From Jezberella montanilacus (GTDB taxonomy: Bacteria; Pseudomonadota; Gammaproteobacteria; Burkholderiales; Burkholderiaceae_B): a stretch of DNA of 64,000 bases. The notes under the pieces were generated by a model, which was given only the letters and a program-made list of their open reading frames with translations, was not told the DNA's origin and did no database searches. Shown here one piece after another: positions 1 through 8,099 of the stretch (positions are counted from its first letter, which is position 1; each line of letters starts with the position of its first letter). The stretch is taken from assembly GCF_003003055.1 (NCBI RefSeq), contig NZ_PVTV01000011.1, positions 806,001 to 870,000 on the forward strand, written 5' to 3'. A program made the translations under genes and the position numbers.

Positions 1-2640
1 CAGACTCGCGCCAAGCACCCTGAATGGCGACACAGTAAAGACGCAGCGCGAACCCGCGCAAACTGGGATCAGGCAAACGAGTTGGTCGCCAGTCGGTTTG
101 CAGACATTATCAACGAGCATGGTCCGAATTCAGTGGCCTTTTATGTCTCGGGACAAATCCTGACTGAAGACTATTATGTCTTCAACAAATTGGCCAAGGG
201 CCTGCTCGGTACTAATAATATCGACACCAATTCGCGTCTATGTATGTCAAGCGCAGTTGCTGGCTATAAGCGCAGCCTTGGCGCAGACGCCCCACCCTGC
301 AACTACGAAGATATTGATCGCGCCAGCGTGATTTTTATTACGGGTTCAAATGCTGCCTATGCTCACCCCGTTCTCTTCAGGCGAATCGAAGCAGCCAAAG
401 AGAAAAACCCGGCACTCAAAATTATCGTCGTCGATCCTCGACGAACAGACACGGCTCAAGCAGCCGATTTATTTTTACAAATCCTGCCAGGTACTGATAT
501 CGCTCTCTACCATGGCATGTTGCATCTCATGCTCTGGGAAGGGTGGCTCGATCAAACCTATATCGATGCCCACACTGAAGGCTTTAGTGACTTAAAAGCA
601 CTGGTTAAAAACTACCCCCCTAAAACGGTTGCGCAGCTCTGTGGGATTTCTGAATCTGAGCTGTTTGAAGCAGCCAGACTATTTGCCACTTCTACAGCAA
701 CGTTATCTCTGTATTGTCAGGGTTTAAATCAATCGACTTCAGGCACAGCAAAAAATAGTGCTCTTATTAACTTGCATCTCGCCACTCGACAAATTGGCAA
801 GGCTGGTGCGGGACCCTTCTCATTAACAGGACAACCCAACGCAATGGGTGGCAGAGAAGTTGGCGGTCTTGCCAATCAACTGGCCGCGCATCGCGACTTA
901 GGCAATCCAGCGCATCGTCGGGAGGTTGCTGACTTTTGGGGAGTGACTGATGTCGCTGAAGCCCCCGGACTGACCGCCATCCCCATGTTTGAGGCGCTTC
1001 GCTCAGGTCGCTTGAAAGCCATCTGGATTGTTTGTACCAATCCGGCACAATCCTTACCCGACCAGACACTTGTCCATCAGGCTTTAGAAGCAGCAGAATT
1101 TGTCGTACTGCAAGAAGCCTATACCAATACTGCGACGGCACCCTACGCCGATGTGTTGTTACCCGCAACAACATGGGCTGAGAAAGAAGGGACGGTAACC
1201 AATTCCGAGAGGCGGATCTCGCGTGTGAATCCAGTGATTGCGCCACTTGGCGAATCTAAAAATGATTGGCAGATCTGCCTTGATATCGCCCGACTCATTG
1301 AGAAAAAACTTGAACGTCCACGTCGACTCAAGGACTCGTCGTTGTTTAATTTCACAACGGCTGAAGAGATCTGGCTAGAGCATCGCGCCTTGACCAAGGG
1401 CCGAGATCTGGACATCAGTGGCTTGAGTTATGAGATCCTCGACACCCAAGGTCCTGCTCAATGGCCCTATCCCGAAGGTGCAACCGAGGGGCAGGCACGC
1501 CTATACGAAGACGGCATTTTCCCAACCGCAACCGGCAGAGCAAAGTTCCTGACCGAGGACTATCGGTCAACGGCTGAAGCCACCAGTGCGCGGTATCCGA
1601 TTGCATTAACCACCGGGCGTTTGCGCGATCAATGGCACGGAATGAGTCGAACCGGCACGATTGCCAGACTATTCGCGCATGCGCCTAAACCAGCGATCGA
1701 CCTGTCTGCCGCTGATGCACAACGACTGGATTTGCACAATGATGAGCTTGTCTACGTGACCTCTGCGCGGGGCGTTCAAGTTCTGCCTGTCTCAATAACG
1801 ACCAGTGTGCGTCCGTCACAGGCCTTCGTTGCCATGCACTGGGGCAGTGAATATGTAGCGGGGCATGCGGGCAAATCAATGAGCCTTGGTGTGAACGGTT
1901 TGACCAGTTCAGCTCGCGATCCGATTTCAGAGCAACCCGAACTCAAATTTTCGGCGGTCAAAGTTACCAAGGCTAATTTACCGTGGCATCTGCACGCCTT
2001 TGGTTGGTTTGCTGAAGACGTTGCCCTGAAGATACAGATCAAGCTTCGTGCTTTGTTTGATGAAGTGACGTATGCGAGCTGCGTTTTGTTCGGACGCGAT
2101 GATGACAGTCATCGAACTGGTGTTCATCTAATGATGGCTGCGACGATTACTTTCGAAAATGATCTCATCGAGAAGATCATGACCATTCTTGACTTGAATG
2201 ACTGCTCGAAGCAAGAATCTGCCCTAAGCTATAAAGATCAACGTCGCGGTGTTCGAAGGCATCTCCATATCCGACACAGCCAAAGCGGTCGACAAATCCA
2301 TAAAGCGCTTGTTTGCGGCGGCTTGAAAGACATCGTGTCGTCAAATTGGCTGCTGGGATTTCTAGAGCAATCAACTGAAGTATCGTCTCTGGGACGTTTA
2401 CTGCTTGTACCCAGTGAGCAGCCTCCGCTCGCCGTCACCCCTCGAGGACGAGTCATTTGCAACTGCGTGAACGTATCTGAAGCCAGCATCGTAGAATGTC
2501 TGCGGCAGATCCAAGAAACAGATCCCAAGCAAATGCTCGACACGTTACAAAAAACACTTGCTTGTGGCACTCAATGCGGATCATGCGTCCCTGAAATCAA
2601 GCAAATGATGACAACCCATGAGCATTCGTTCGTATCTTAA
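1..2640 (+). CDS. nasA: Assimilatory nitrate reductase catalytic subunit, 5' end missing
   Basis: Molybdopterin enzyme reducing nitrate to nitrite in the cytoplasm. The reading frame is open from base 1, so the N-terminal [4Fe-4S] domain and true start lie upstream; a TTG at 82 is only an internal codon. The motif RLCMSSAVAGY near 235-270 carries the probable Mo-ligating Cys. The molybdopterin oxidoreductase body and a dinucleotide-binding domain follow (TTGRLRDQWHGMSRTG near 1610-1660). The last ~60 residues form a BFD-like [2Fe-2S] domain with CNC and CGTQCGSC, typical of NasA and absent from periplasmic NapA. The stop overlaps the next gene by 23 bases, suggesting one transcript with ybiB and cbiX. 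Siroheme made with CbiX would serve the nitrite reductase, presumably encoded upstream. Confidence 0.93.
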   Translation, partial: QTRAKHPEWRHSKDAARTRANWDQANELVASRFADIINEHGPNSVAFYVSGQILTEDYYVFNKLAKGLLGTNNIDTNSRLCMSSAVAGYKRSLGADAPPCNYEDIDRASVIFITGSNAAYAHPVLFRRIEAAKEKNPALKIIVVDPRRTDTAQAADLFLQILPGTDIALYHGMLHLMLWEGWLDQTYIDAHTEGFSDLKALVKNYPPKTVAQLCGISESELFEAARLFATSTATLSLYCQGLNQSTSGTAKNSALINLHLATRQIGKAGAGPFSLTGQPNAMGGREVGGLANQLAAHRDLGNPAHRREVADFWGVTDVAEAPGLTAIPMFEALRSGRLKAIWIVCTNPAQSLPDQTLVHQALEAAEFVVLQEAYTNTATAPYADVLLPATTWAEKEGTVTNSERRISRVNPVIAPLGESKNDWQICLDIARLIEKKLERPRRLKDSSLFNFTTAEEIWLEHRALTKGRDLDISGLSYEILDTQGPAQWPYPEGATEGQARLYEDGIFPTATGRAKFLTEDYRSTAEATSARYPIALTTGRLRDQWHGMSRTGTIARLFAHAPKPAIDLSAADAQRLDLHNDELVYVTSARGVQVLPVSITTSVRPSQAFVAMHWGSEYVAGHAGKSMSLGVNGLTSSARDPISEQPELKFSAVKVTKANLPWHLHAFGWFAEDVALKIQIKLRALFDEVTYASCVLFGRDDDSHRTGVHLMMAATITFENDLIEKIMTILDLNDCSKQESALSYKDQRRGVRRHLHIRHSQSGRQIHKALVCGGLKDIVSSNWLLGFLEQSTEVSSLGRLLLVPSEQPPLAVTPRGRVICNCVNVSEASIVECLRQIQETDPKQMLDTLQKTLACGTQCGSCVPEIKQMMTTHEHSFVS

Positions 2641-3532
2641 GCAAATCGGTCGTGGCAGCAAAGGCGCCAGCGACTTGAGCCGAGAGCACGCCAAAGACCT
2701 TTTCACACACATACTGAACCAAGACGTGACAGATCTGGAAATCGGTGCGTTTTGTCTGGCCATGCGTATCAAAGGGGAGACTGCCGACGAACTTGCTGGG
2801 TTTTATGACGCGGCGCTCGATCATTTGCCAAAACTATCGTGCGAAAGACCCACGATTTTATTGCCCTCTTATAACGGTGCTCGCAAAACGATGCTGATGA
2901 CGCCTTTGTTGGCTAAATTATTAGCCGACATGGGTTTTTCAGTGCTGGTTCATGGATTGCATGAGGAAATAACACGCACCAGTTCTGAGACTGTTTTTAA
3001 AGCTCAGCACTGGCCGATCGCAGCAAACGCAGTTGACATCGTCGCTCATCTGCAGACTTCGAGGCTCGTTTACTGCCCTTTGCCAGTGTTATGCCCCGCG
3101 CTGGCCAGGTTGCTGACTGTCAGACAAACGATTGGGCTTCGTAATAGTGGTCATATTCTGGCAAAGTTACTCAACCCCTTCGAGAGCCAGAGCCTGCAAA
3201 TCTGTAACTATACCCATCCGGCTTATCCGACGATTCTCGATGCGTTTTTTACTCTACATCCAGCTAACGTTATTTTGATGCGCGGTCATGAGGGTGAACC
3301 TGTTGCCAGTCCACGCCGTTTGCCAAGCCTGCACATCAAGCTGAATCAGTCGGCAGTCTGTCTGGATACTGAGGTCATCATGATCGAAGAGGACACTGCA
3401 AGGCTAGACACGATTGAGCTGACCGACACCATAGATTTGTATGACGCGTGTCTTCGCCAAAGAGCATCGCCCCCCGCAACGTTAATCAAGCAGACTCAAG
3501 TGATCCAGCAAACGATGAATGCCTTGAGCTAA
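2618..3532 (+). CDS. ybiB: YbiB / TrpD2-like DNA-binding protein
   Basis: This 304-residue protein resembles YbiB, a glycosyl-transferase family 3 homologue of anthranilate phosphoribosyltransferase (TrpD). YbiB is reported to bind nucleic acid rather than make an amino acid precursor. An N-terminal helical TrpD-type domain (GAFCLAMRIKGETADELAGF, about residues 48-67) is followed by the phosphoribosyltransferase-like fold. A classical glycine-rich PRPP loop is not obvious to me (LRNSGHILAKLLNP sits where a catalytic loop would be), consistent with lost enzyme activity. It begins inside the end of nasA and is followed after 9 bases by cbiX. I recall similar placement beside nitrate assimilation genes in related bacteria; its role there is unknown to me. 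Confidence 0.8.
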   Translation: MSIRSYLKQIGRGSKGASDLSREHAKDLFTHILNQDVTDLEIGAFCLAMRIKGETADELAGFYDAALDHLPKLSCERPTILLPSYNGARKTMLMTPLLAKLLADMGFSVLVHGLHEEITRTSSETVFKAQHWPIAANAVDIVAHLQTSRLVYCPLPVLCPALARLLTVRQTIGLRNSGHILAKLLNPFESQSLQICNYTHPAYPTILDAFFTLHPANVILMRGHEGEPVASPRRLPSLHIKLNQSAVCLDTEVIMIEEDTARLDTIELTDTIDLYDACLRQRASPPATLIKQTQVIQQTMNALS

Positions 3533-3541
3533 CATGACCAA

Positions 3542-3928
3542 ATGACGACTCAAGACACCTCATCGGCAATTGTTTTATTTGCACACGGATCCAGAGATCC
3601 AAACTGGAGACTACCTTTTGAATCCATATTAATGGACCTGAAGGCTCATTATGCGGGCCCCTGTGCTCTGGCTTTTCTTGAGAATATGCAACCAAGCCTG
3701 GATGAAGCGATTGGTGAAGTCGCCCAACTGGGTGCAACACATGTTCAGGTGATCCCACTGTTTCTCGCGGTGGGCGGGCATCTGCGAAAGGATTTACCTG
3801 TTTTGCTTGAGCAGGCAAAAAGCCTTTATCAGAGCCTGACGATTAATGTGTGCGAAGCAGCAGGAGAAAACAACACGGTGCAAAAAGCACTCGTTAACTT
3901 TGCACTGGATCAAGTGAACCGGACTTAG
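3542..3928 (+). CDS. cbiX: Sirohydrochlorin chelatase, CbiX/SirB small form
   Basis: This 128-residue single-domain chelatase should insert a divalent metal into sirohydrochlorin, giving siroheme (Fe) or a cobalamin precursor (Co). The N-terminal FAHGSRDPNW (residues 13-22) contains the metal-binding His, and PLFLAVGGHLRKDLP (about 75-89) gives the second His region. The length fits the half-size CbiX-S form. Placement after nasA and ybiB points to siroheme supply for nitrite or sulfite reductase. Its stop overlaps the stop of the convergent RodZ-like gene by 4 bases, and a hairpin at 3920-3936 spans both stops. Confidence 0.85.
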   Translation: MTTQDTSSAIVLFAHGSRDPNWRLPFESILMDLKAHYAGPCALAFLENMQPSLDEAIGEVAQLGATHVQVIPLFLAVGGHLRKDLPVLLEQAKSLYQSLTINVCEAAGENNTVQKALVNFALDQVNRT

Positions 3929-3936
3929 TTAGTCCG
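3920..3936. terminator. Hairpin spanning two convergent stop codons
   Basis: CGGACT-TAGTT-AGTCCG is a perfect 6-base-pair stem with a 5-base loop. The cbiX stop (TAG, 3926-3928) and the stop of the opposing RodZ-like gene (3925-3927) lie at the loop. It could act as a bidirectional terminator, but there is no T-tract, so the call is tentative. Confidence 0.35.
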
Positions 3937-4833
3937 ATCGATGTGGGTCAGAAGATCTGTCGCCAAAATTCTGGCAACGACGCCGCCATGAACAGTAAAA
4001 TCACCCAAAGGAACAGCTACTGGCCCAGCAGCCATTGAAGTGGCTGTCGCATTACCAAGGACCAGCGACTTTAGTGAGCCAAGACTGAGCTGTAAGGTCT
4101 CACCCTGTTTATAAATCTTCTCGATCCGAGTGCCATCAGCTGAAATCGCTTGCACCCAACAGTCACCGGTAAAAGTCAGGGTCAATTCTGAAACCACTGG
4201 TGCAGGCAGAATAGGATTCTCTGTCGCTCTAGCCAATGCTTCAGTTACTAGGTTCTGAGATTCTGGCATCTCAGTATTGAGCGCGACGGTTGCTTCTGGC
4301 GGGGTTTCAACCAAGTCACTGGCTTTAGCGAGCACTTCGACGCTTTCAATCGACTCAGTCTGAGCGACAACGTCATTGTTACTTTTAAATTCATTAAAGG
4401 CGACAAAACCAACCAGCACACCAACCACAACCAGGCTCGCTGCAATGGTTGCGCTGAGGTGACTGTTCTTAGCAGGGTTGATGTCAAACTTACCCAAACC
4501 TGGCTGATATTCAGGATGTTGTGCAAGTCCAAGACGACCGGTGTATGCTTTATTGGTCAATGCAGCCTGATCCAGGCTTTGCACGATAGCGGCTGGGAGT
4601 GGCAAGTTTAAAAAATTGGCGTATTTTTTGGTTGCCTGAACATAAAACCAGTCGTTGTAAAAAGCTTGATGATTGTCGGCCTCTAGACCACGGACCTGAT
4701 TAGTCGACAAGAGCAACTGGCTGGACACATCTTGCAGGCTAAGACCCAGAAGCGTTCGCTGACGCTCGAGCAACACACCGAATGACTCGGTGGATACGTC
4801 TTTCACAGGCGACGGGTTCATTTTCAGGGTCAT
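3925..4833 (-). CDS. RodZ-like cytoskeletal helix-turn-helix membrane protein
   Basis: The cytoplasmic N-terminus carries a RodZ-type HTH_25 domain (GVLLERQRTLLGLSLQDVSSQL and following, including NDWFYVQATKKYANFL). One membrane span follows (ATIAASLVVVGVLVGFVAF). The C-terminal extracytoplasmic DUF4115 beta domain includes LTLTFTGDCWVQAISADG. RodZ links MreB to the elongasome and cell shape. Possible starts are TTG 4863, ATG 4833 and ATG 4821; none has a strong ribosome site, and I chose 4833. The usual ispG/hisS neighbours are absent: cbiX converges downstream and a dehydrogenase gene lies upstream on the same strand. It is the only DNA-binding-type fold visible in the window, and probably not a transcription factor. 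Confidence 0.75.
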   Translation of the reverse strand: MTLKMNPSPVKDVSTESFGVLLERQRTLLGLSLQDVSSQLLLSTNQVRGLEADNHQAFYNDWFYVQATKKYANFLNLPLPAAIVQSLDQAALTNKAYTGRLGLAQHPEYQPGLGKFDINPAKNSHLSATIAASLVVVGVLVGFVAFNEFKSNNDVVAQTESIESVEVLAKASDLVETPPEATVALNTEMPESQNLVTEALARATENPILPAPVVSELTLTFTGDCWVQAISADGTRIEKIYKQGETLQLSLGSLKSLVLGNATATSMAAGPVAVPLGDFTVHGGVVARILATDLLTHIDRTN

Positions 4834-4993
4834 GGCAAGCCGCAAATTTTGAATAGGATTCAAAGTGACTCAGTGACGAGATTTTAACGCTTCTTTACGC
4901 TCCTAACACAAGCATTCCAATTTTTTTTACGAAGTCAAGCCCGTAAATGACCGATAAACTGGCAATAAGTGTTGTTTTTTGCTGTTTTCAGGC

Positions 4994-6055
4994 TTAAATG
5001 GTCGCCAATCGCTTAATAAAAGCCGCGCCTGTTTCTCTCGTCCCTAACAGCCCACCCATATCCCGAGTTGACTCTCGCGCAGCGATTGCTGAAGCCATAT
5101 GGTGATCCATCGCGCGGCTCGCCTGAACAAATTCTGACCTCCCCTGGCGCTGTCCGTACCAGGCGAGCAACATACTTGCAGACCACACCTGAGAAAAAGG
5201 GTTGGCTATATTCTGACCAGCAATGTCTGGCGCGGATCCGTGAGCAGCTTGCGCCATAGCATATTGAGCGCCCGCATTGACCGACGCCGCCATCCCGAGG
5301 CTACCCGACAATTCGGCCGTCAAGTCCGACAAAATATCGCCAAACATATTGGTTGTCACAATCACATCAAACCGCTCAGGGGCTCGAACGACGTGCGCCA
5401 TCATCGCGTCCACGATGATTTCTTCAACCGTCACCTCGGGAAACTCCCTGCCCACCTCGCGACACATATCGATGAACATCCCATCTCCTATGCGCAGTAC
5501 GTTAGCCTTGTGAACCACAGTCAAATGCTTGCGCCGGATCATGGCAAGCTCGAATGCCGAGCGAGCAATCCGCAAACAGCAGTCTCGCGTAATCCGGCGT
5601 AAAGACACCACTACGTCAGGGGTGATGAGCATCTCGCTGCTGCCAGACTCGACATTACGATCGGCATAAAAACCCTCGGTATTTTCACGTACGACCACTA
5701 AATCCAGCTTGCCGTAGCGCGTTTGCGCGCCATCGAAAGTCTTAGCTGGACGGATATTGGCAAATAAATCGAGGCTCTTGCGAAAGTATTTGGAGGGATT
5801 GATCTCACCCTTGGACTCGTCTTTGAAGTCGTAGGTTGACATCGGACCTAACAACAGGCCATCTGCATTTTTGACAGCGTCAAGCAGATGCGGACGAAGG
5901 GTCGTACCGTGCAGCTTAAGACTGTCGTGGCCGGCGATATCGTGTTCGAGTTTTAAGCCGAGGCGGAACTTCTGCGAAATAACAGCCAAGGCATCAACTG
6001 CAACCGAGACGGTTTCAGGACCTATACCATCGCCGGGAAGCACAATAATTTTCAT
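4994..6055 (-). CDS. Isocitrate/isopropylmalate dehydrogenase family protein (tartrate/isopropylmalate-like)
   Basis: This 353-residue protein belongs to the NAD(P)-dependent beta-decarboxylating dehydrogenases. Visible motifs are LPGDGIGPE at the N-terminus, RENTEGFYADR (substrate binding), VVHKANVLRIGDGMF (catalytic Lys), TTNMFGDILSDL (metal-binding Asp residues) and HGSAPDIAGQNIANP (cofactor loop). The family includes 3-isopropylmalate, homoisocitrate and tartrate/malate dehydrogenases, and I cannot fix the substrate. The absence of leuC/leuD nearby argues against leucine synthesis. It lies divergent to an OxlT-like carboxylate transporter, which favours a C4-dicarboxylate or hydroxy acid substrate. 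The ATG at 6055 follows ACGAG as a weak ribosome site. Confidence 0.8.
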   Translation of the reverse strand: MKIIVLPGDGIGPETVSVAVDALAVISQKFRLGLKLEHDIAGHDSLKLHGTTLRPHLLDAVKNADGLLLGPMSTYDFKDESKGEINPSKYFRKSLDLFANIRPAKTFDGAQTRYGKLDLVVVRENTEGFYADRNVESGSSEMLITPDVVVSLRRITRDCCLRIARSAFELAMIRRKHLTVVHKANVLRIGDGMFIDMCREVGREFPEVTVEEIIVDAMMAHVVRAPERFDVIVTTNMFGDILSDLTAELSGSLGMAASVNAGAQYAMAQAAHGSAPDIAGQNIANPFSQVWSASMLLAWYGQRQGRSEFVQASRAMDHHMASAIAARESTRDMGGLLGTRETGAAFIKRLATI

Positions 6056-6078
6056 AGTGACTCGTGAAGTCGTTGAAT

Positions 6079-6139
6079 AAAACGGGCAAATGCCTCAAAG
6101 AGGTGCATCAGACCACTGAAACTTCTGTTTTACCCGTTT
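6079..6139. promoter_or_regulatory. Dyad elements in the divergent promoter region
   Basis: In the gap between the dehydrogenase (-) and the MFS gene (+), AAACGGG (6080-6086) is repeated inverted as CCCGTTT (6133-6139). Between them ATGCCTC/GAGGTGCAT (6090-6108) forms an interrupted small hairpin. This arrangement is plausible for a regulator controlling both genes, but no regulator gene is present nearby. Confidence 0.25.
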
Positions 6140-6221
6140 GCGGCAGTCGCGACAAGAAACAAATAGATGGCATATTTTTTGCTTCAGCATCAACACAAAG
6201 TTTTGTTCCAAAGGAAAGCTC

Positions 6222-7499
6222 ATGACCGCCAGCACCACAACCCTCCCTCCCTCAGAGACAAAGCAAAGTCTCCTGCATTCAAAATGGGTGCAGTTGCTAC
6301 TTGGATTGCTCTGCATGATGGCAATATCCAGTCCGCAATACGTTTGGGCACTGTTCACCAAACCTTTCTTAGCTGAATTGAAGGTTGAGTTAGCTGCTTT
6401 GCAGGTCACGTTTTCTATTTTGATTGTGTTGCAAACATTTTTTTCGCCATTTCAAGGCTATCTTGTTGATCGTTTCGGACCCCGTTTGTTGCTGACACTG
6501 GGCGCCTTGCTGACAGGCCTGAGTTGGATTTTGTCGGCACAGATAACATCCGTTTGGGGTCTCTACATGACCTATGGCTTACTTGGCGGATTAGGCACTG
6601 GGATTGTTTACGTTGGCGTCGTTGGTTTGATGGTTCGCTGGTTTCCAACATCACGTGGATTTGCCGTCGGTATGGTTGCAGCGGGTTATGGCATGGGCGC
6701 AATCGTCACAACATTTCCGATTTCATCGAGTTTGACACAAAACGGATTCCAGCAGACTTTGACGATGTTCGGCGGCTTGATGGCAATCGTGGGGATGATC
6801 GCCGCTCAAGGGCTTCGCATCCCTGCGTCACTGACGCAAGCCATTGCCGACGGCGTTGGTTCAAGTACAAAAGTTCAGTCAGTTAAGCCACTGACGATGC
6901 TAAAAACACCGATTTTCTGGCTCATGTTTGCAATGATGACCATGATGTCGACCTCCGGGTTGATGGTGATCTCTCAAATGGGTGCCTTCGCGAAGAATTT
7001 TGGGGTGGCAGATGCGATGGTGTGGGGCATGGCTGCCCTGCCATTGGCGTTGACGATTGACCGGTTTACTAACGGCTTGACCCGTCCGCTGTTTGGCTTT
7101 ATCTCTGATCGTCTGGGTCGGGAAAACACGATGTTCATCGCTTTCGGCCTCGAGGCGATTGCAATGTTCGCCTGGCTTAATTTCCGCCAAGACCCAGTCT
7201 TGTTTGTGCTGCTGTCTGGCGTGGTCTTTTTTGGTTGGGGCGAAATCTTTTCGCTTTTCCCTTCAACGCTCACAGACACTTTTGGTGAAAAACATGCGAC
7301 GACCAACTACGGCTTTCTTTACATGGCACAGGGCATCGGTTCGATTCTCGGCGGTCCCATTGCTGCGATGATTTACGGTGCAAGCGGCAGTTGGGTTCCT
7401 GTCTTCATGGTGATGATTGTGTTGGACGCAACGGCTGCCGTGCTCGCCTTATTCGTTCTAAAGCCCATGCGCGCAAAGTATCTAGCCAGGCAAAATTAA
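6222..7499 (+). CDS. MFS transporter, oxalate:formate antiporter (OxlT) family
   Basis: This 425-residue inner-membrane protein has about 12 hydrophobic segments. It shows the OFA-family pattern: SPQYVWALFTKPF in helix 1, GYLVDRFGPRLLL after helix 2, GLGTGIVYVGVVG in helix 4, VRWFPTSRGFAVG after it, and GFISDRLGRENTM between the halves. The family exchanges small mono- and dicarboxylates such as oxalate/formate. The start at 6222 is chosen because AAAGGAAA lies 5-8 bases upstream; the upstream in-frame ATG at 6138 gives a non-family leader. It is divergent from the isopropylmalate-type dehydrogenase. Formate-THF ligase lies two genes downstream, but a formate link is only inference. Confidence 0.85.
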   Translation: MTASTTTLPPSETKQSLLHSKWVQLLLGLLCMMAISSPQYVWALFTKPFLAELKVELAALQVTFSILIVLQTFFSPFQGYLVDRFGPRLLLTLGALLTGLSWILSAQITSVWGLYMTYGLLGGLGTGIVYVGVVGLMVRWFPTSRGFAVGMVAAGYGMGAIVTTFPISSSLTQNGFQQTLTMFGGLMAIVGMIAAQGLRIPASLTQAIADGVGSSTKVQSVKPLTMLKTPIFWLMFAMMTMMSTSGLMVISQMGAFAKNFGVADAMVWGMAALPLALTIDRFTNGLTRPLFGFISDRLGRENTMFIAFGLEAIAMFAWLNFRQDPVLFVLLSGVVFFGWGEIFSLFPSTLTDTFGEKHATTNYGFLYMAQGIGSILGGPIAAMIYGASGSWVPVFMVMIVLDATAAVLALFVLKPMRAKYLARQN

Positions 7500-7527
7500 T
7501 TGTTTGGATCAAGCTTTGTTTGAATCC

Positions 7528-7596
7528 AGTCAGCCACTGTCGCTTGCTTTTGGTATTACTATTTCTGCCAATCTGAAAAATGACAAGTGACTGACT
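7528..7596. repeat. Imperfect inverted repeat before the thioesterase gene
   Basis: AGTCAGCCACTGTC (7528-7541) and GACAAGTGACTGACT (7582-7596) are complementary over 14-15 bases with one mismatch and one bulged base. A 40-base loop separates them. The 3' arm ends directly at the AGGA ribosome site (7597-7600) of the gene at 7607. It may be the MFS terminator or a 5' leader element of the thioesterase. Confidence 0.4.
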
Positions 7597-7606
7597 AGGA
7601 TCGTCA

Positions 7607-8044
7607 ATGAGCAAACTGAGAGCTGATCAAACACTCGAAAAATTCAAACAACGAGCCACTGGCAATTTGCCCGGCATGATGGGCATAGAAATCATCGATC
7701 TGGCGCAGGGTGAGGTCAAAGGCAGAATGCCGATACAACCCTTACACATGGCACCCAACGGATATTTACATGCTGCCAGTGTCGTGGCTCTTGCAGATAC
7801 TACCTGTGGCTTTGCGACGATGGCTCATCTGCCAGAAGGCTCGCAATCCTTCACAACAATCGAGCTCAAAAGCAATCACCTCGGCACGCTGCGCGAGGGG
7901 GTTGCAGCATGCACCGCAACGGCGCAGCACTTAGGCAACAATACACACGTCTGGGACGCCGTAGTCAGCGATGAACAAACTGGCAAGAAAATCGCACTAT
8001 TCCGTTGTACTCAAATGATTCTCTGGCCCAAGAAAACCGCTTGA
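7607..8044 (+). CDS. PaaI-type hotdog thioesterase
   Basis: This 145-residue single hotdog-fold protein of the 4HBT/PaaI family would hydrolyse acyl- or aryl-CoA thioesters in the cytoplasm. The signature GYLHAASVVALADTTCG (about residues 49-65) is the central helix start, normally NGxLHGGxxxALAD. The helix Asp thought to be catalytic is present, while the usual Gly-Gly is Ala-Ala. AGGA six bases before the ATG is its ribosome site, adjacent to the inverted repeat. Fhs follows after 55 bases, probably in the same transcript. The specific CoA ester is unknown. Confidence 0.8.
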   Translation: MSKLRADQTLEKFKQRATGNLPGMMGIEIIDLAQGEVKGRMPIQPLHMAPNGYLHAASVVALADTTCGFATMAHLPEGSQSFTTIELKSNHLGTLREGVAACTATAQHLGNNTHVWDAVVSDEQTGKKIALFRCTQMILWPKKTA

Positions 8045-8099
8045 GCGCTAGGGGGTATGATTCGGTCAACAATAACTTATTTGTCAGTCGAGACATCAG

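Noticed and set aside
767-2570. Several antisense ORFs of 60-160 codons opposite nasA
   Set aside because: They have no ribosome sites or recognisable domains, and lie fully opposite a strongly conserved enzyme; they are shadows of its codon pattern.
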